From an uncultured Planctomycetaceae bacterium (lineage in GTDB: Bacteria > Planctomycetota > Planctomycetia > Pirellulales > UBA1268), in NCBI GenBank assembly GCA_903949225.1, contig CAJAYZ010000244.1, positions 1 to 5,210 of the forward strand: a DNA stretch of 5,210 nucleotides, written 5' to 3'. Position 1 is the stretch's first letter. Each line of letters starts with the position of its first letter. Positions 1 through 5,210 of this stretch are shown here, one piece after another. The notes under the pieces are model-generated. The model was not told the DNA's origin and did no database searches. It saw only the letters and a program-made list of their open reading frames with translations. The position numbers were made by a program, and so were the translations under genes.

Positions 1-57
1 AAGGCCCACGTCGAGGAGCTCGCTGGGCGTTCGTCGCCAACAACCGCCACCGACTGA
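1..57 (+). other. Left-edge segment, coding-like but unassigned
   Basis: Two plus-strand readings are possible. The frame beginning at base 1 ends at a TGA (55-57) and could be the last 18 codons of an incoming gene. The frame beginning at base 3 reads RWAFVANNRHRLT, which resembles the C-terminal 'YRFIARNRYR' stretch of DCC/DUF393 thiol-disulfide oxidoreductases, but it has no stop until 1202, deep in the antisense of GNAT. A minus-strand frame from a GTG at 110 is also open to the edge. None can be chosen from this much sequence. Confidence 0.2.
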
Positions 58-87
58 CCCGCACCGGGCCCCTGGCCTTCAGCCGGA

Positions 88-104
88 AGAGCCTCGGAGG
101 CTTT
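88..104. terminator. Short stem-loop downstream of the GNAT stop (possible terminator)
   Basis: AGCCT (90-94) pairs with AGGCT (98-102) around CGG. One wobble and one A-T pair extend the stem to 88-104. It sits 12 nt past the GNAT stop. T runs are very short on both strands (TTT on plus, TCTT on minus), so any termination would be weak. It could close the minus-strand operon or serve a gene arriving from the left. Confidence 0.3.
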
Positions 105-116
105 GTCCACGGAACG

Positions 117-1064
117 CTACGGCTTCCGGAAGAGCGTGCCGTGTTCGACGGCCTCGAAGCCGAGCTTCGAGAACAGCATCAGGGCCGCGACGTTGGAGCG
201 CGAGGCGTGCGTCTCGACGAGCGTCACCCCTTCGCGGCCGAGGTCCTGGAGCGCATCGGCAAGGAGGAAGTGGGCCAGTCCCTGGCGCCGCCTTCCCCCC
301 TCGACCTCGACATCGAGAAGCCCCGCAGCGGCGACGCCCCACACGCTCGCCAGCGGCTGCATGTCCCAAAACGACGCCGAGCCGATGAGCCGGTCCCCCT
401 CACCGCAGAGCTCATAGCGGCGCAGCGCCATTCCCGTGGTCGTCGCTGCTTCCCACCAGGTCCGCCGGGCCGGCTCGTCGATGACGCGGAGGTGCGTGGT
501 GCGGCGGATGGCGAGTTGATGGCGGTTGACGGGGGGACGGAATCCGGCGAGCGCCCGCTGGAGGATCGCCACCCGGTCGTGCTCGACATAGCCGGCGCGG
601 CGGAAGACCTGCTGCATCGTCGCCGAGGAATCGAGGATCCCCGGCATGTCGGAGCCGCCGTAGAGGCCGAGGTAAAAGCTCCGCATCGCCGCCGAGCCGC
701 CGCCGTAAAGCACTTTCGCCCCGCGGCCGCGGAGGTAATCCTCGCAGGCCGCGAGCAACCGATCGCCGATCTCCTCAGCGCGGGGGTGAGGGACGACGGC
801 GATGAGGAGCGTCGAGCCCTCGCGGGTGTCGACGCCGGAGCGGTCGGCATTGGGCCCGAATCCGGCCTGGGCGAATCCGACCATCACGCCGTCGTCGAGG
901 GCGACGACGAGCCCGCGCCGATCGAAGTAGGGCTTGGAAAAGACGCACGCTTCCAGGAGCGGCGGCGTCATCGGTTGCATCGCCGCCGGACCGAGGTCGG
1001 CGGCCCGCCAGACGGCGGCGAGCCGGGGGGGATCCTCATTGCGGAAGGCCCGGATCTCGATCAC
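117..1064 (-). CDS. Tandem-GNAT-domain N-acetyltransferase
   Basis: GNAT proteins transfer an acyl group, usually acetyl, from CoA to an amine, and the substrate here is unknown. The 315 residues are about twice a single GNAT domain. The N-terminal half opens with MIEIRAFRNED, a classic GNAT beta-1 start. It has a degenerate acetyl-CoA loop (VVPHPRAEEIGDRLL, 90-104) and ends near FRRAGYVEHDRVAIL (154-168). The C-terminal half has the intact motif A, DVEVEGGRRRQGLAHFLL (251-268, Q/R-x-x-G-x-A type). It is followed by ETHASRSNVAALMLFSKLGFE (284-304), the usual motif B with the Asn and 'LGF' signature. The C-terminal domain is thus probably catalytic and the N-terminal one perhaps structural, as in mycothiol-synthase-like tandem GNATs, although nothing shows that specific function. 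The GTG start overlaps the Rieske stop and is preceded by AGGGGG. The stop is TAG. Confidence 0.88.
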   Translation of the reverse strand: MIEIRAFRNEDPPRLAAVWRAADLGPAAMQPMTPPLLEACVFSKPYFDRRGLVVALDDGVMVGFAQAGFGPNADRSGVDTREGSTLLIAVVPHPRAEEIGDRLLAACEDYLRGRGAKVLYGGGSAAMRSFYLGLYGGSDMPGILDSSATMQQVFRRAGYVEHDRVAILQRALAGFRPPVNRHQLAIRRTTHLRVIDEPARRTWWEAATTTGMALRRYELCGEGDRLIGSASFWDMQPLASVWGVAAAGLLDVEVEGGRRRQGLAHFLLADALQDLGREGVTLVETHASRSNVAALMLFSKLGFEAVEHGTLFRKP

Positions 1065-1429
1065 GCCGTCGGTCCCCCTGCTGTGCCGACTTCGGCAGGC
1101 GGAACTTCCACCGGCGAGCCCGACTCGACCCGAATGAGGACTTGGCCTTCGGCCTCGCGGACGTCGAAGCGCGGCTGGGTGACGGTGGCGGAGAGGCGGT
1201 GACGGCCGGTCGGCATGTCAAATTGCCAACCGTGCCAGGGACAGGTGAGGAGCGCCCCGCAAAGCTTCCCGGTGCCCAGCGGCCCTCCTTGGTGCGGGCA
1301 GAGGCCGTCAATGGCGTGCCAGACGCCGTCGAGGTTGGCAAGCGCCACGATCCTGTTCCCGACGACCCGCTCGAGGCTCGTGCCCGAGGGGCATTCGCTT
1401 GCTGCGGCGATCGGCAACCACTCCGACAT
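1061..1429 (-). CDS. Small soluble Rieske [2Fe-2S] protein (ferredoxin-type)
   Basis: The 122-residue protein consists almost entirely of one Rieske domain. The ligands are all present: C44-P-H46 in CPHQGGPLGTG and C63-x2-H66 in CPWHGWQFDMPTG, i.e. C-x-H-x16-C-x2-H. The two extra disulfide cysteines of cytochrome bc1 Rieske proteins are absent, and there is no signal peptide or membrane anchor. It therefore resembles the cytoplasmic, low-potential ferredoxins of Rieske oxygenase systems or the NirD-like small subunits. Those families are electron carriers, but no oxygenase, reductase or nitrite reductase large subunit is nearby, so the partner is unknown. ATG at 1429 is preceded by GGCGGA at suitable distance. 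The last 20 or so residues are low-complexity. The stop TGA overlaps the GTG start of the downstream GNAT gene, implying tight translational coupling. Confidence 0.92.
   Translation of the reverse strand: MSEWLPIAAASECPSGTSLERVVGNRIVALANLDGVWHAIDGLCPHQGGPLGTGKLCGALLTCPWHGWQFDMPTGRHRLSATVTQPRFDVREAEGQVLIRVESGSPVEVPPAEVGTAGGPTA
1074..1079 (-). promoter_or_regulatory. Ribosome binding site AGGGGG supporting the GNAT GTG start
   Basis: AGGGGG lies 9 nt before the GTG at 1064, inside the last codons of the Rieske gene. It supports this GTG, which forms a GTGA overlap with the Rieske stop, as the true start. Confidence 0.55.
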
Positions 1430-1468
1430 TCAATTTCCGCCAAGGGTTCGATTCGGTCGGGCCGGTGC

Positions 1469-1482
1469 GGCACTCCAGTGCC
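1469..1482. promoter_or_regulatory. 14-bp dyad GGCACT-CC-AGTGCC upstream of the Rieske gene
   Basis: Perfect 6-bp inverted arms with a 2-nt centre lie 39 nt upstream of the Rieske ATG within a 124-nt intergenic gap. The size and symmetry resemble a dimeric regulator's half-sites, and the position would suit an operator. No promoter hexamers are convincing nearby and the regulator is unknown, so this is tentative. Confidence 0.25.
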
Positions 1483-1516
1483 TCGAGCCACAACCACCAT
1501 CAAGAAAGCTCCGCCC

Positions 1517-1547
1517 TTTCGGCCCAACCACGATCCGCCCGCCGAAA
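1517..1547. repeat. Inverted repeat just after the acyltransferase gene
   Basis: TTTCGGC (1517-1523) and GCCGAAA (1541-1547) form a 7-bp stem with a 17-nt loop. After one mismatch, two further G-C pairs extend it. It starts 6 nt past the acyltransferase stop. No proper T tract follows on the minus strand, so it is a weak candidate for a terminator or a 3'-end stabilising structure. Confidence 0.3.
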
Positions 1548-1553
1548 CGGGGA

Positions 1554-2546
1554 TCAGGCCGCCTCCACGCCTGCATCGGGCCCGGGAGGACGGGGCTTGC
1601 GTACTTTAGCCTGTACCGGCTCCCCCCGCCATCGACGATGCACCCACCAATACTGCTCGGGGGCCCGGCGGATGGAAGCTTCGAGGAGCGAGGTGTACCA
1701 CTGCGAGATCTCCTTGAGGCCCGCCGTCTCCGCTCCACCGAGGGCCGGATCGGCAGTCCCCTCGAGCCGCATGTCGTAGTCGAACAGCCCGTGGCGCCTC
1801 GTTGCCGAGCAGACCATGATCGGGGCGCCCGAGGAGACGGCAAACAGGCCGATCGCCTTGTGGACGCTCGCCGGACGGCCGAAGAACTCGACCCACGCCC
1901 CCTTTGGCCCGGCGGCCTGATCGCCGAGGAGGCCGATGGCGCCGTTGGCCTGGAGGGCAAGCTCGACGTCCGGAGCGCTTCCCTTCTTGGGAAGGATCCG
2001 CTGCCCACGCGACTCGCGGAACTGGGTCACAAATCGGTCGAGGAGCGGGTTGTCGAGGACGCGGGCCACCGAATAGATCCGGAATCCGAAGACGCCGAAC
2101 AGGTAGGCGGCCAGTTCGAAATTGCCGTAATGCCCCGAGAGGATGACCTTCGGCCGGTCGCTCCACAGCATCCGCACCATCTGCTCCATCCCGTGGAAGC
2201 GGAGGTGCTTCCGCCAGGTCGTCTTCTGGATCACCCGTTGGGCGTGGGCGATCTCCACGACCATGAGGAGGAAGTGCTCCCACATCGCCTCGATCGTCCG
2301 GTCGGCCTGGGCCTCCGACCAGTCGGGGAAGGCGATCCGCAGGTTCTCGCGGACCACCGAGCGCCGAATCCGCACCGAGCGGGCGATGAATCGGGCCAGC
2401 GTCCGGGCCCCCCGTTCACACGCCGGTCGAGGAAGCGCCTGGACGACACAGATCGCCACACGGACCGCGACGTACGTGAGCCGATCGGTGATCCGGGAGA
2501 CGAGGGTGCGGGACAAGGGGAGAGATCCGAAGAGCGGAGGTGACAC
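1554..2546 (-). CDS. LpxL/HtrB-family lipid A acyltransferase
   Basis: This family transfers a late acyl chain (lauroyl or myristoyl type) from acyl-ACP to a lipid A precursor at the cytoplasmic face of the inner membrane. Of 330 residues, the N-terminus has one hydrophobic stretch (about 24-38) that could anchor the protein. The catalytic HX4E motif is seen in SGHYGNFELAA (H139, E144). Other family landmarks follow in order: ARVLDNPLLDRF (161-172), GDQ (208-210), FFGRPA (221-226) and YWWVHRRW (299-306). Length is normal (about 300-330). The basic, proline-rich tail is not conserved. GTG at 2546 is the furthest upstream start in frame. It has no strong ribosome binding site, and a TTG ten codons later is an alternative. 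The acyl chain and exact acceptor cannot be read from sequence. Another lysophospholipid acyltransferase-like role is possible. The neighbours pgsA and the CPBP protease fit an envelope-lipid context. Confidence 0.92.
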   Translation of the reverse strand: MSPPLFGSLPLSRTLVSRITDRLTYVAVRVAICVVQALPRPACERGARTLARFIARSVRIRRSVVRENLRIAFPDWSEAQADRTIEAMWEHFLLMVVEIAHAQRVIQKTTWRKHLRFHGMEQMVRMLWSDRPKVILSGHYGNFELAAYLFGVFGFRIYSVARVLDNPLLDRFVTQFRESRGQRILPKKGSAPDVELALQANGAIGLLGDQAAGPKGAWVEFFGRPASVHKAIGLFAVSSGAPIMVCSATRRHGLFDYDMRLEGTADPALGGAETAGLKEISQWYTSLLEASIRRAPEQYWWVHRRWRGEPVQAKVRKPRPPGPDAGVEAA

Positions 2547-2552
2547 AAACGC

Positions 2553-2586
2553 TGGCGGCCGCCAAGCCGGCAGACAAAATTGTGCC
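2553..2586. repeat. Two short dyads upstream of the acyltransferase start
   Basis: TGGCGGCCGCCA (2553-2564) is a perfect 12-bp palindrome located 6 nt upstream of the GTG start at 2546. Next to it, 2569-2586 holds an interrupted AT-rich dyad (ACAA / TTGT flanked by GGC / GCC). Together with the hairpin at 2591-2609 they fill most of the 79-nt gap. They could be an operator, a structured leader or chance. No clear -35/-10 pair is visible. Confidence 0.3.
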
Positions 2587-2590
2587 GCGG

Positions 2591-2620
2591 CTGGCCCGTT
2601 TCCGGCCAGATCGATTTTTT
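2591..2620 (+). terminator. Stem-loop followed by T6 on the plus strand (possible terminator)
   Basis: CTGGCC (2591-2596) pairs with GGCCAG (2604-2609) around a 7-nt loop. On the plus strand it is followed five bases later by six T (2615-2620), resembling an intrinsic terminator reading rightwards, although no plus-strand gene is recognised upstream. On the minus strand it lies just past the CPBP stop with an A6 tract before it and only a weak ATTTTG after it. It may attenuate antisense transcription, act weakly in both directions, or be chance in GC-rich DNA. Confidence 0.35.
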
Positions 2621-2625
2621 GCCCC

Positions 2626-3522
2626 TCAGCCGGACGGCCGCATCGAGCCTGTGGCGATTTGGAGGACGAGAATCACGACGCTCACCGCATTGAACAGGGC
2701 ATGGAGGAGGATCGCCGGCATCAGCGAGCCGCGGCGCTGGGCCAATTCGCCAAGGGCGATGCCCAAGAGCACCAGCGGGATCCAGGCGAGCCCCTGCCCC
2801 CAGTGCGACAGCCCGAAGAGCAGCGCCGAGGCAAGGATCGCCACGCTCCCGCCGGTCGAGGGCACGCGGGCATCGATCCAGCCGAGGAGGATGCGGCGGA
2901 AGAAGAGCTCCTCGGCGATCGGCGCGGCGATCACGGCGGTGATGACGACGATCGCAATCGCCCCCGGCCCGTGCTCCGACAGAAGCGTATCGATGACGGG
3001 ATGTTCGTAGCTCACGAGCCGATCGAGCGCCGCCGAGATCAACAGGAGCGGGCCGGTGACGAGCGCCAGCCCGCCAAGGGCCAAGCGCCAGTCGACGGCA
3101 GCGTCGTCGCTCGACAAGCCGATCGCCTCCCACGAGGCCCCGTGGGCCCGCAGCGCCGCGACGACGGCGAGGGTGGCAACAATCGATCCGGCGGCCTGCG
3201 CGGCCATCCGGTTGAGGAGTGGGGCATCGGCAGGCAGGAGGCTGACGCAGAAAGCTGCGACGAGCAGCCATCCGCAGGCGACAAACAGCACCGCCGCTCC
3301 GCTCCACGCCGCCGCCGGCCAAGGCCGCCCCGGCACGACCGTTTCGCCGCGTGACTCGCACTGCCAGATCCGGGCCGCGACGAAGACGCTCGCCGCGATG
3401 GCCAAGGCCACCCCTCCCCAGCCGAGCGCCGCCGTGCCCACCTCTGCCGCGCTCTCCCCCGCCAGTGCCCCGGCCTCGGCAGCCAGCAGCGGCAGGAACA
3501 ACGGCAAAGGAGCAGCGATCAT
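2626..3522 (-). CDS. CPBP-family intramembrane metalloprotease (CAAX protease / Abi family)
   Basis: The 298-residue integral membrane protein has all conserved CPBP (CAAX proteases and bacteriocin-processing enzymes, 'Abi') motifs. Motif 1 is EELFFR with E204, E205 and R209, motif 2 is FGLSH ending in H240, and motif 3 is HALFN with H274 and N278. These are the expected metal-binding and catalytic residues in the C-terminal half. Several hydrophobic segments are visible (about 2-20, 33-50, 72-96, 110-125, 146-165, 187-203, 225-240, 247-258, 269-292). Natural substrates of bacterial CPBP proteins are mostly unknown, so only intramembrane proteolysis is inferred. The gene starts 41 nt after pgsA. 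The ATG at 3522 has AGAAGG upstream (3541-3536), but with a long 13-nt spacer. The frame stays open further up into pgsA without a convincing start. An isoprenyl-CAAX role is unlikely in a bacterium. Confidence 0.9.
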   Translation of the reverse strand: MIAAPLPLFLPLLAAEAGALAGESAAEVGTAALGWGGVALAIAASVFVAARIWQCESRGETVVPGRPWPAAAWSGAAVLFVACGWLLVAAFCVSLLPADAPLLNRMAAQAAGSIVATLAVVAALRAHGASWEAIGLSSDDAAVDWRLALGGLALVTGPLLLISAALDRLVSYEHPVIDTLLSEHGPGAIAIVVITAVIAAPIAEELFFRRILLGWIDARVPSTGGSVAILASALLFGLSHWGQGLAWIPLVLLGIALGELAQRRGSLMPAILLHALFNAVSVVILVLQIATGSMRPSG

Positions 3523-3545
3523 GAGGGCGGTGCAACCTTCTAAGT

Positions 3546-3575
3546 TCAGGATCGGGAGTAAGCTCAGGAACGGGA
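3546..3575 (-). repeat. Tandem 12-nt imperfect repeat carrying the pgsA stop codon twice
   Basis: On the minus strand TCCCGTTCCTGA (3575-3564) recurs as TCCCGATCCTGA (3557-3546), 11 of 12 bases identical, with an 18-nt period. Since 18 is a multiple of three, both copies read Ser-Arg-Ser-stop in the pgsA frame, and a third in-frame stop (TAG, 3542-3540) follows. It looks like a short tandem duplication of the 3' end of pgsA that lengthened the spacer to the next gene. Confidence 0.7.
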
Positions 3576-4178
3576 AGCCGAATCGCGGCCGGTGAGCACC
3601 GGCCAGGCCTTCACGACATACTCGGCACCGGAATAGGCCGTCAGGATCACAGCGGCCCAGGCGAGCCCCGAGGCAAGTCCCCTCGCGTCGACGCCGGTAA
3701 ACAGGCGGGGGAATCCGAGCCGCCCCAATTCGACTGCCACCGCGGCGCACTGGAGCACCATCTTCAGCTTTCCGGCCATCCCGGCAGAGAAGTCGCGCCC
3801 GGCTCGTTCCATCTCAGCGCGGACGGCGGTGACGACGAGCTCGCGGACGACGACGACGACCGCCATCCAGGGGAGGATCGACGTCCCCCCTCGTGCCGCC
3901 AGAAAAATAAACGCCCCGCAGACGAGCACCTTGTCGACGAGCGGATCGAGGATCCGCCCCAGCCGGCTCACCTGATTGAAGCGGCGGGCATACCAGCCAT
4001 CGACCCAGTCGGTCGTGGCGGCGAGGAGAAAGAGGACCGTGGCGGCGGCGAAATCCTCCCGCTCGATGAGGACGAAGAAGACGATCGAAAGGACCATCCG
4101 CGCTGCTGACAGCAGATTCGGGACGGTCCAGACCAGATCGGTGGCGGGGGGACTCGAGCGCTTGCTCATCGCGGTCAT
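3564..4178 (-). CDS. pgsA: CDP-diacylglycerol-glycerol-3-phosphate 3-phosphatidyltransferase
   Basis: This inner-membrane enzyme makes phosphatidylglycerophosphate from CDP-diacylglycerol and glycerol-3-phosphate, the committed step to phosphatidylglycerol and cardiolipin. The 204-residue product carries the complete CDP-alcohol phosphotransferase motif: D57-xx-D60-G61-xx-A64-R65-x8-G74-xxx-D78-xxx-D82, with all four metal-binding aspartates. About six hydrophobic segments are visible (near 21-38, 43-56, 84-96, 101-118, 135-150, 168-186), as expected, and the opening VPNLLSAARM is typical of PgsA. Family members are usually 180-200 residues. The ATG at 4178 overlaps the rimO stop (ATGA). A second in-frame ATG at 4169 has the better ribosome-binding-site spacing and would give 201 residues. 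Substrate choice within the CDP-alcohol family is inferred from the opening sequence, size and the rimO neighbour. A related head-group transferase is the main alternative. Confidence 0.93.
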   Translation of the reverse strand: MTAMSKRSSPPATDLVWTVPNLLSAARMVLSIVFFVLIEREDFAAATVLFLLAATTDWVDGWYARRFNQVSRLGRILDPLVDKVLVCGAFIFLAARGGTSILPWMAVVVVVRELVVTAVRAEMERAGRDFSAGMAGKLKMVLQCAAVAVELGRLGFPRLFTGVDARGLASGLAWAAVILTAYSGAEYVVKAWPVLTGRDSASRS

Positions 4179-5210
4179 TCCTCGGCCGGCACGCCGGCGA
4201 GGTCGTAGCCGCTCGAGGCGACGATCTCCACCGGGAGGATCTCTCCGGTGAGGGGCTCTTCGGGGCCGCTCCCCGGCGCCGTGAGATAGACCAGGCAGTC
4301 GATGTCGGGGGCGTCGCCGGTGGAGCGGGCGAGCCAGACGTCGTCGCGCTCGCCACTCGGCCCGTCGACGATGCAATCCACGATCCGCCCCACCTGCTTG
4401 CGGGCATGATCGTGGGCGATCCCCTGCTGCACTTCCATGAGTTGGTCGCGGCGGGCGGCCTTCACCTCCTCTGGGAGATGGCCGTCGAGCTTCGCCGCCG
4501 GCGTGTCTGGCTCGAGGGAATAGGTGAACACCCCGACGCGCTCAAACCGCCACTGCCGGGCGAAGTCGACCATCTCCTCAAACTGCGCATCGGTCTCGCC
4601 GGGGAAGCCGGTGATGAACGTCGTCCGGAGGACGAGATCGGGGATCCGCTTCCGCAGCTTGCCGAGCAGGTCCTCGGTCGGCTTTCGTGACACGCGCCGC
4701 TGCATCCGCTTGAGCACCGGGTCGCTGGCATGCTGGAGCGGCATGTCGAGATAGGGGACGATCTTTGCAGAGTCGGCAATTCTGCCGATGAGCCGGTCGG
4801 AGAAGTGCTCCGGGTAGAGGTACATCAGCCGGATCCACTCGAGCCCTTCGACCTTCTCGAGCTCGCCGAGCAGCTCCACGAGCCTCGGCTCGCCGTAGAG
4901 ATCCATTCCATAGTAGGTCGTATCCTGGGCGACGACGACGAGCTCCTTGACGCCGTCGGCGGCGAGCTCGTGGGCCTCGCGGATCACCTCTTCCATCGCT
5001 TTCGTCGCATGCTTGCCGCGCATCTTGGGGATCGCGCAGAACGTGCAGGTCCGGTCGCAGCCCTCTGAGATCTTCAGATAGGCCATGTGCCGCGGGGTGA
5101 CGCGCATCCGGCCGCGGTCTTCGAGCGGCACGGCCGGCGCCGGCCGGAACACGCTCCGCTGATCACCCAAGCCGCCGATGAGCCGCTCGGCCGCCTTGGC
5201 GACATCGTCG
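4175..5210 (-). CDS. rimO: Ribosomal protein S12 methylthiotransferase RimO (5'-truncated by window edge)
   Basis: RimO is a cytoplasmic radical-SAM enzyme that adds a beta-methylthio group to a conserved aspartate of ribosomal protein S12. The frame is open to the right edge. 344 residues are visible, and the family is usually about 430-470 long, so most of the N-terminal UPF0004 domain with its own cluster cysteines lies outside. The radical-SAM motif C-x3-C-x2-C is seen as SEGCDRTCTFCAIP (visible Cys51, Cys55, Cys58), followed by MRGK, AQDTTYYG-DLYG, PYLDMPLQHAS and RTTFITGFPGET. These are RimO wording rather than MiaB. The C-terminal TRAM-type region carries RSTGDAPDID, close to the RimO pattern 'DAPEIDG'. 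A TTG at 5170 is in frame but lies inside the conserved core, so it is not the start. The stop TGA overlaps the first ATG of pgsA, suggesting co-translation. Confidence 0.96.
   Translation of the reverse strand, partial: DDVAKAAERLIGGLGDQRSVFRPAPAVPLEDRGRMRVTPRHMAYLKISEGCDRTCTFCAIPKMRGKHATKAMEEVIREAHELAADGVKELVVVAQDTTYYGMDLYGEPRLVELLGELEKVEGLEWIRLMYLYPEHFSDRLIGRIADSAKIVPYLDMPLQHASDPVLKRMQRRVSRKPTEDLLGKLRKRIPDLVLRTTFITGFPGETDAQFEEMVDFARQWRFERVGVFTYSLEPDTPAAKLDGHLPEEVKAARRDQLMEVQQGIAHDHARKQVGRIVDCIVDGPSGERDDVWLARSTGDAPDIDCLVYLTAPGSGPEEPLTGEILPVEIVASSGYDLAGVPAEE
4179..4183 (-). promoter_or_regulatory. Ribosome binding site GAGGA, start-deciding for pgsA
   Basis: GAGGA lies within the last codons of rimO. 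It directly abuts the pgsA ATG at 4178 (spacing zero) but sits 9 nt before the in-frame ATG at 4169. If initiation is Shine-Dalgarno driven, 4169 is the better start. If it works by termination-reinitiation, the ATGA overlap at 4178 is used. Confidence 0.5.

Noticed and set aside
141..1202. Long plus-strand open frame opposite the GNAT and Rieske genes
   Set aside because: It mirrors GNAT and Rieske codons in GC-rich DNA, where antisense frames stay open. Its translation is rich in Arg, Ala and Gly with no recognisable domain, while the minus strand carries clear motifs.
1215..2543. 442-codon plus-strand open frame opposite the acyltransferase gene
   Set aside because: The antisense strand encodes an intact LpxL-family protein with HX4E and the other landmarks. 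The plus frame has no family-like motif and only a composition-driven lack of stops.
2143..3354. 403-codon plus-strand open frame spanning parts of two genes and the gap between them
   Set aside because: It crosses the boundary of the acyltransferase and CPBP genes, is charged and low-complexity, and shows no domain. It is a composition shadow.
2231..3535. 434-codon minus-strand open frame overlapping the CPBP gene in another frame
   Set aside because: It is Arg- and Gly-rich without motifs, and the competing frame has all three CPBP motifs.
3523..3750. Upstream extension of the CPBP protein into pgsA
   Set aside because: The frame is open, but the only standard start upstream would force a deep overlap with pgsA, and the added residues do not resemble the family. 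The ATG at 3522 gives a normal length.
5168..5170. TTG as the start of rimO
   Set aside because: It lies inside the conserved RimO body, since the frame continues upstream to the window edge and a start here would lose the whole N-terminal UPF0004 domain.
1..5210. Mobile element, CRISPR array, tRNA, or defence system
   Set aside because: I saw no transposase or integrase motif, regularly spaced repeats, tRNA cloverleaf or toxin-antitoxin pair. The CPBP ('Abi') family name alone does not indicate phage defence here.

Overview
All recognisable genes in this GC-rich window lie on the minus strand, so the region reads from right to left. The likely source is a Gram-negative bacterium with high GC content. 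A planctomycete (Pirellulales-like) is my best guess, from the wording of the RimO sequence and from the mix of an LpxL-type acyltransferase, a CPBP protease and a tandem-GNAT protein. No rRNA or other phylogenetic marker is present to confirm this.

Layout in transcription order: (1) the C-terminal three quarters of rimO, the ribosomal protein S12 methylthiotransferase, cut by the right edge; (2) pgsA, phosphatidylglycerophosphate synthase, whose first ATG overlaps the rimO stop; (3) a CPBP-family intramembrane protease 41 nt further on; (4) after a 79-nt gap rich in dyads, an LpxL/HtrB-family lipid A acyltransferase; (5) after a 124-nt gap with two inverted repeats, a small soluble Rieske [2Fe-2S] protein; (6) a two-domain GNAT acetyltransferase whose GTG start overlaps the Rieske stop. 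The left 116 bases hold no gene I can assign, only a short stem-loop just past the GNAT stop and an ambiguous coding-like tail at the very edge.

How the genes may fit together: rimO-pgsA is a pairing seen in many bacteria. The next two genes extend it into an envelope and membrane-lipid group (phospholipid head-group synthesis, intramembrane proteolysis, lipid A acylation). The Rieske-GNAT pair looks like a separate, translationally coupled two-gene unit of unknown role. I see no mobile element, CRISPR array, RNA gene or defence system. The region looks like ordinary chromosome. The items most worth a second look are the Rieske-GNAT coupling, the dyad-rich gap before the acyltransferase, and a small tandem duplication of the pgsA stop region.
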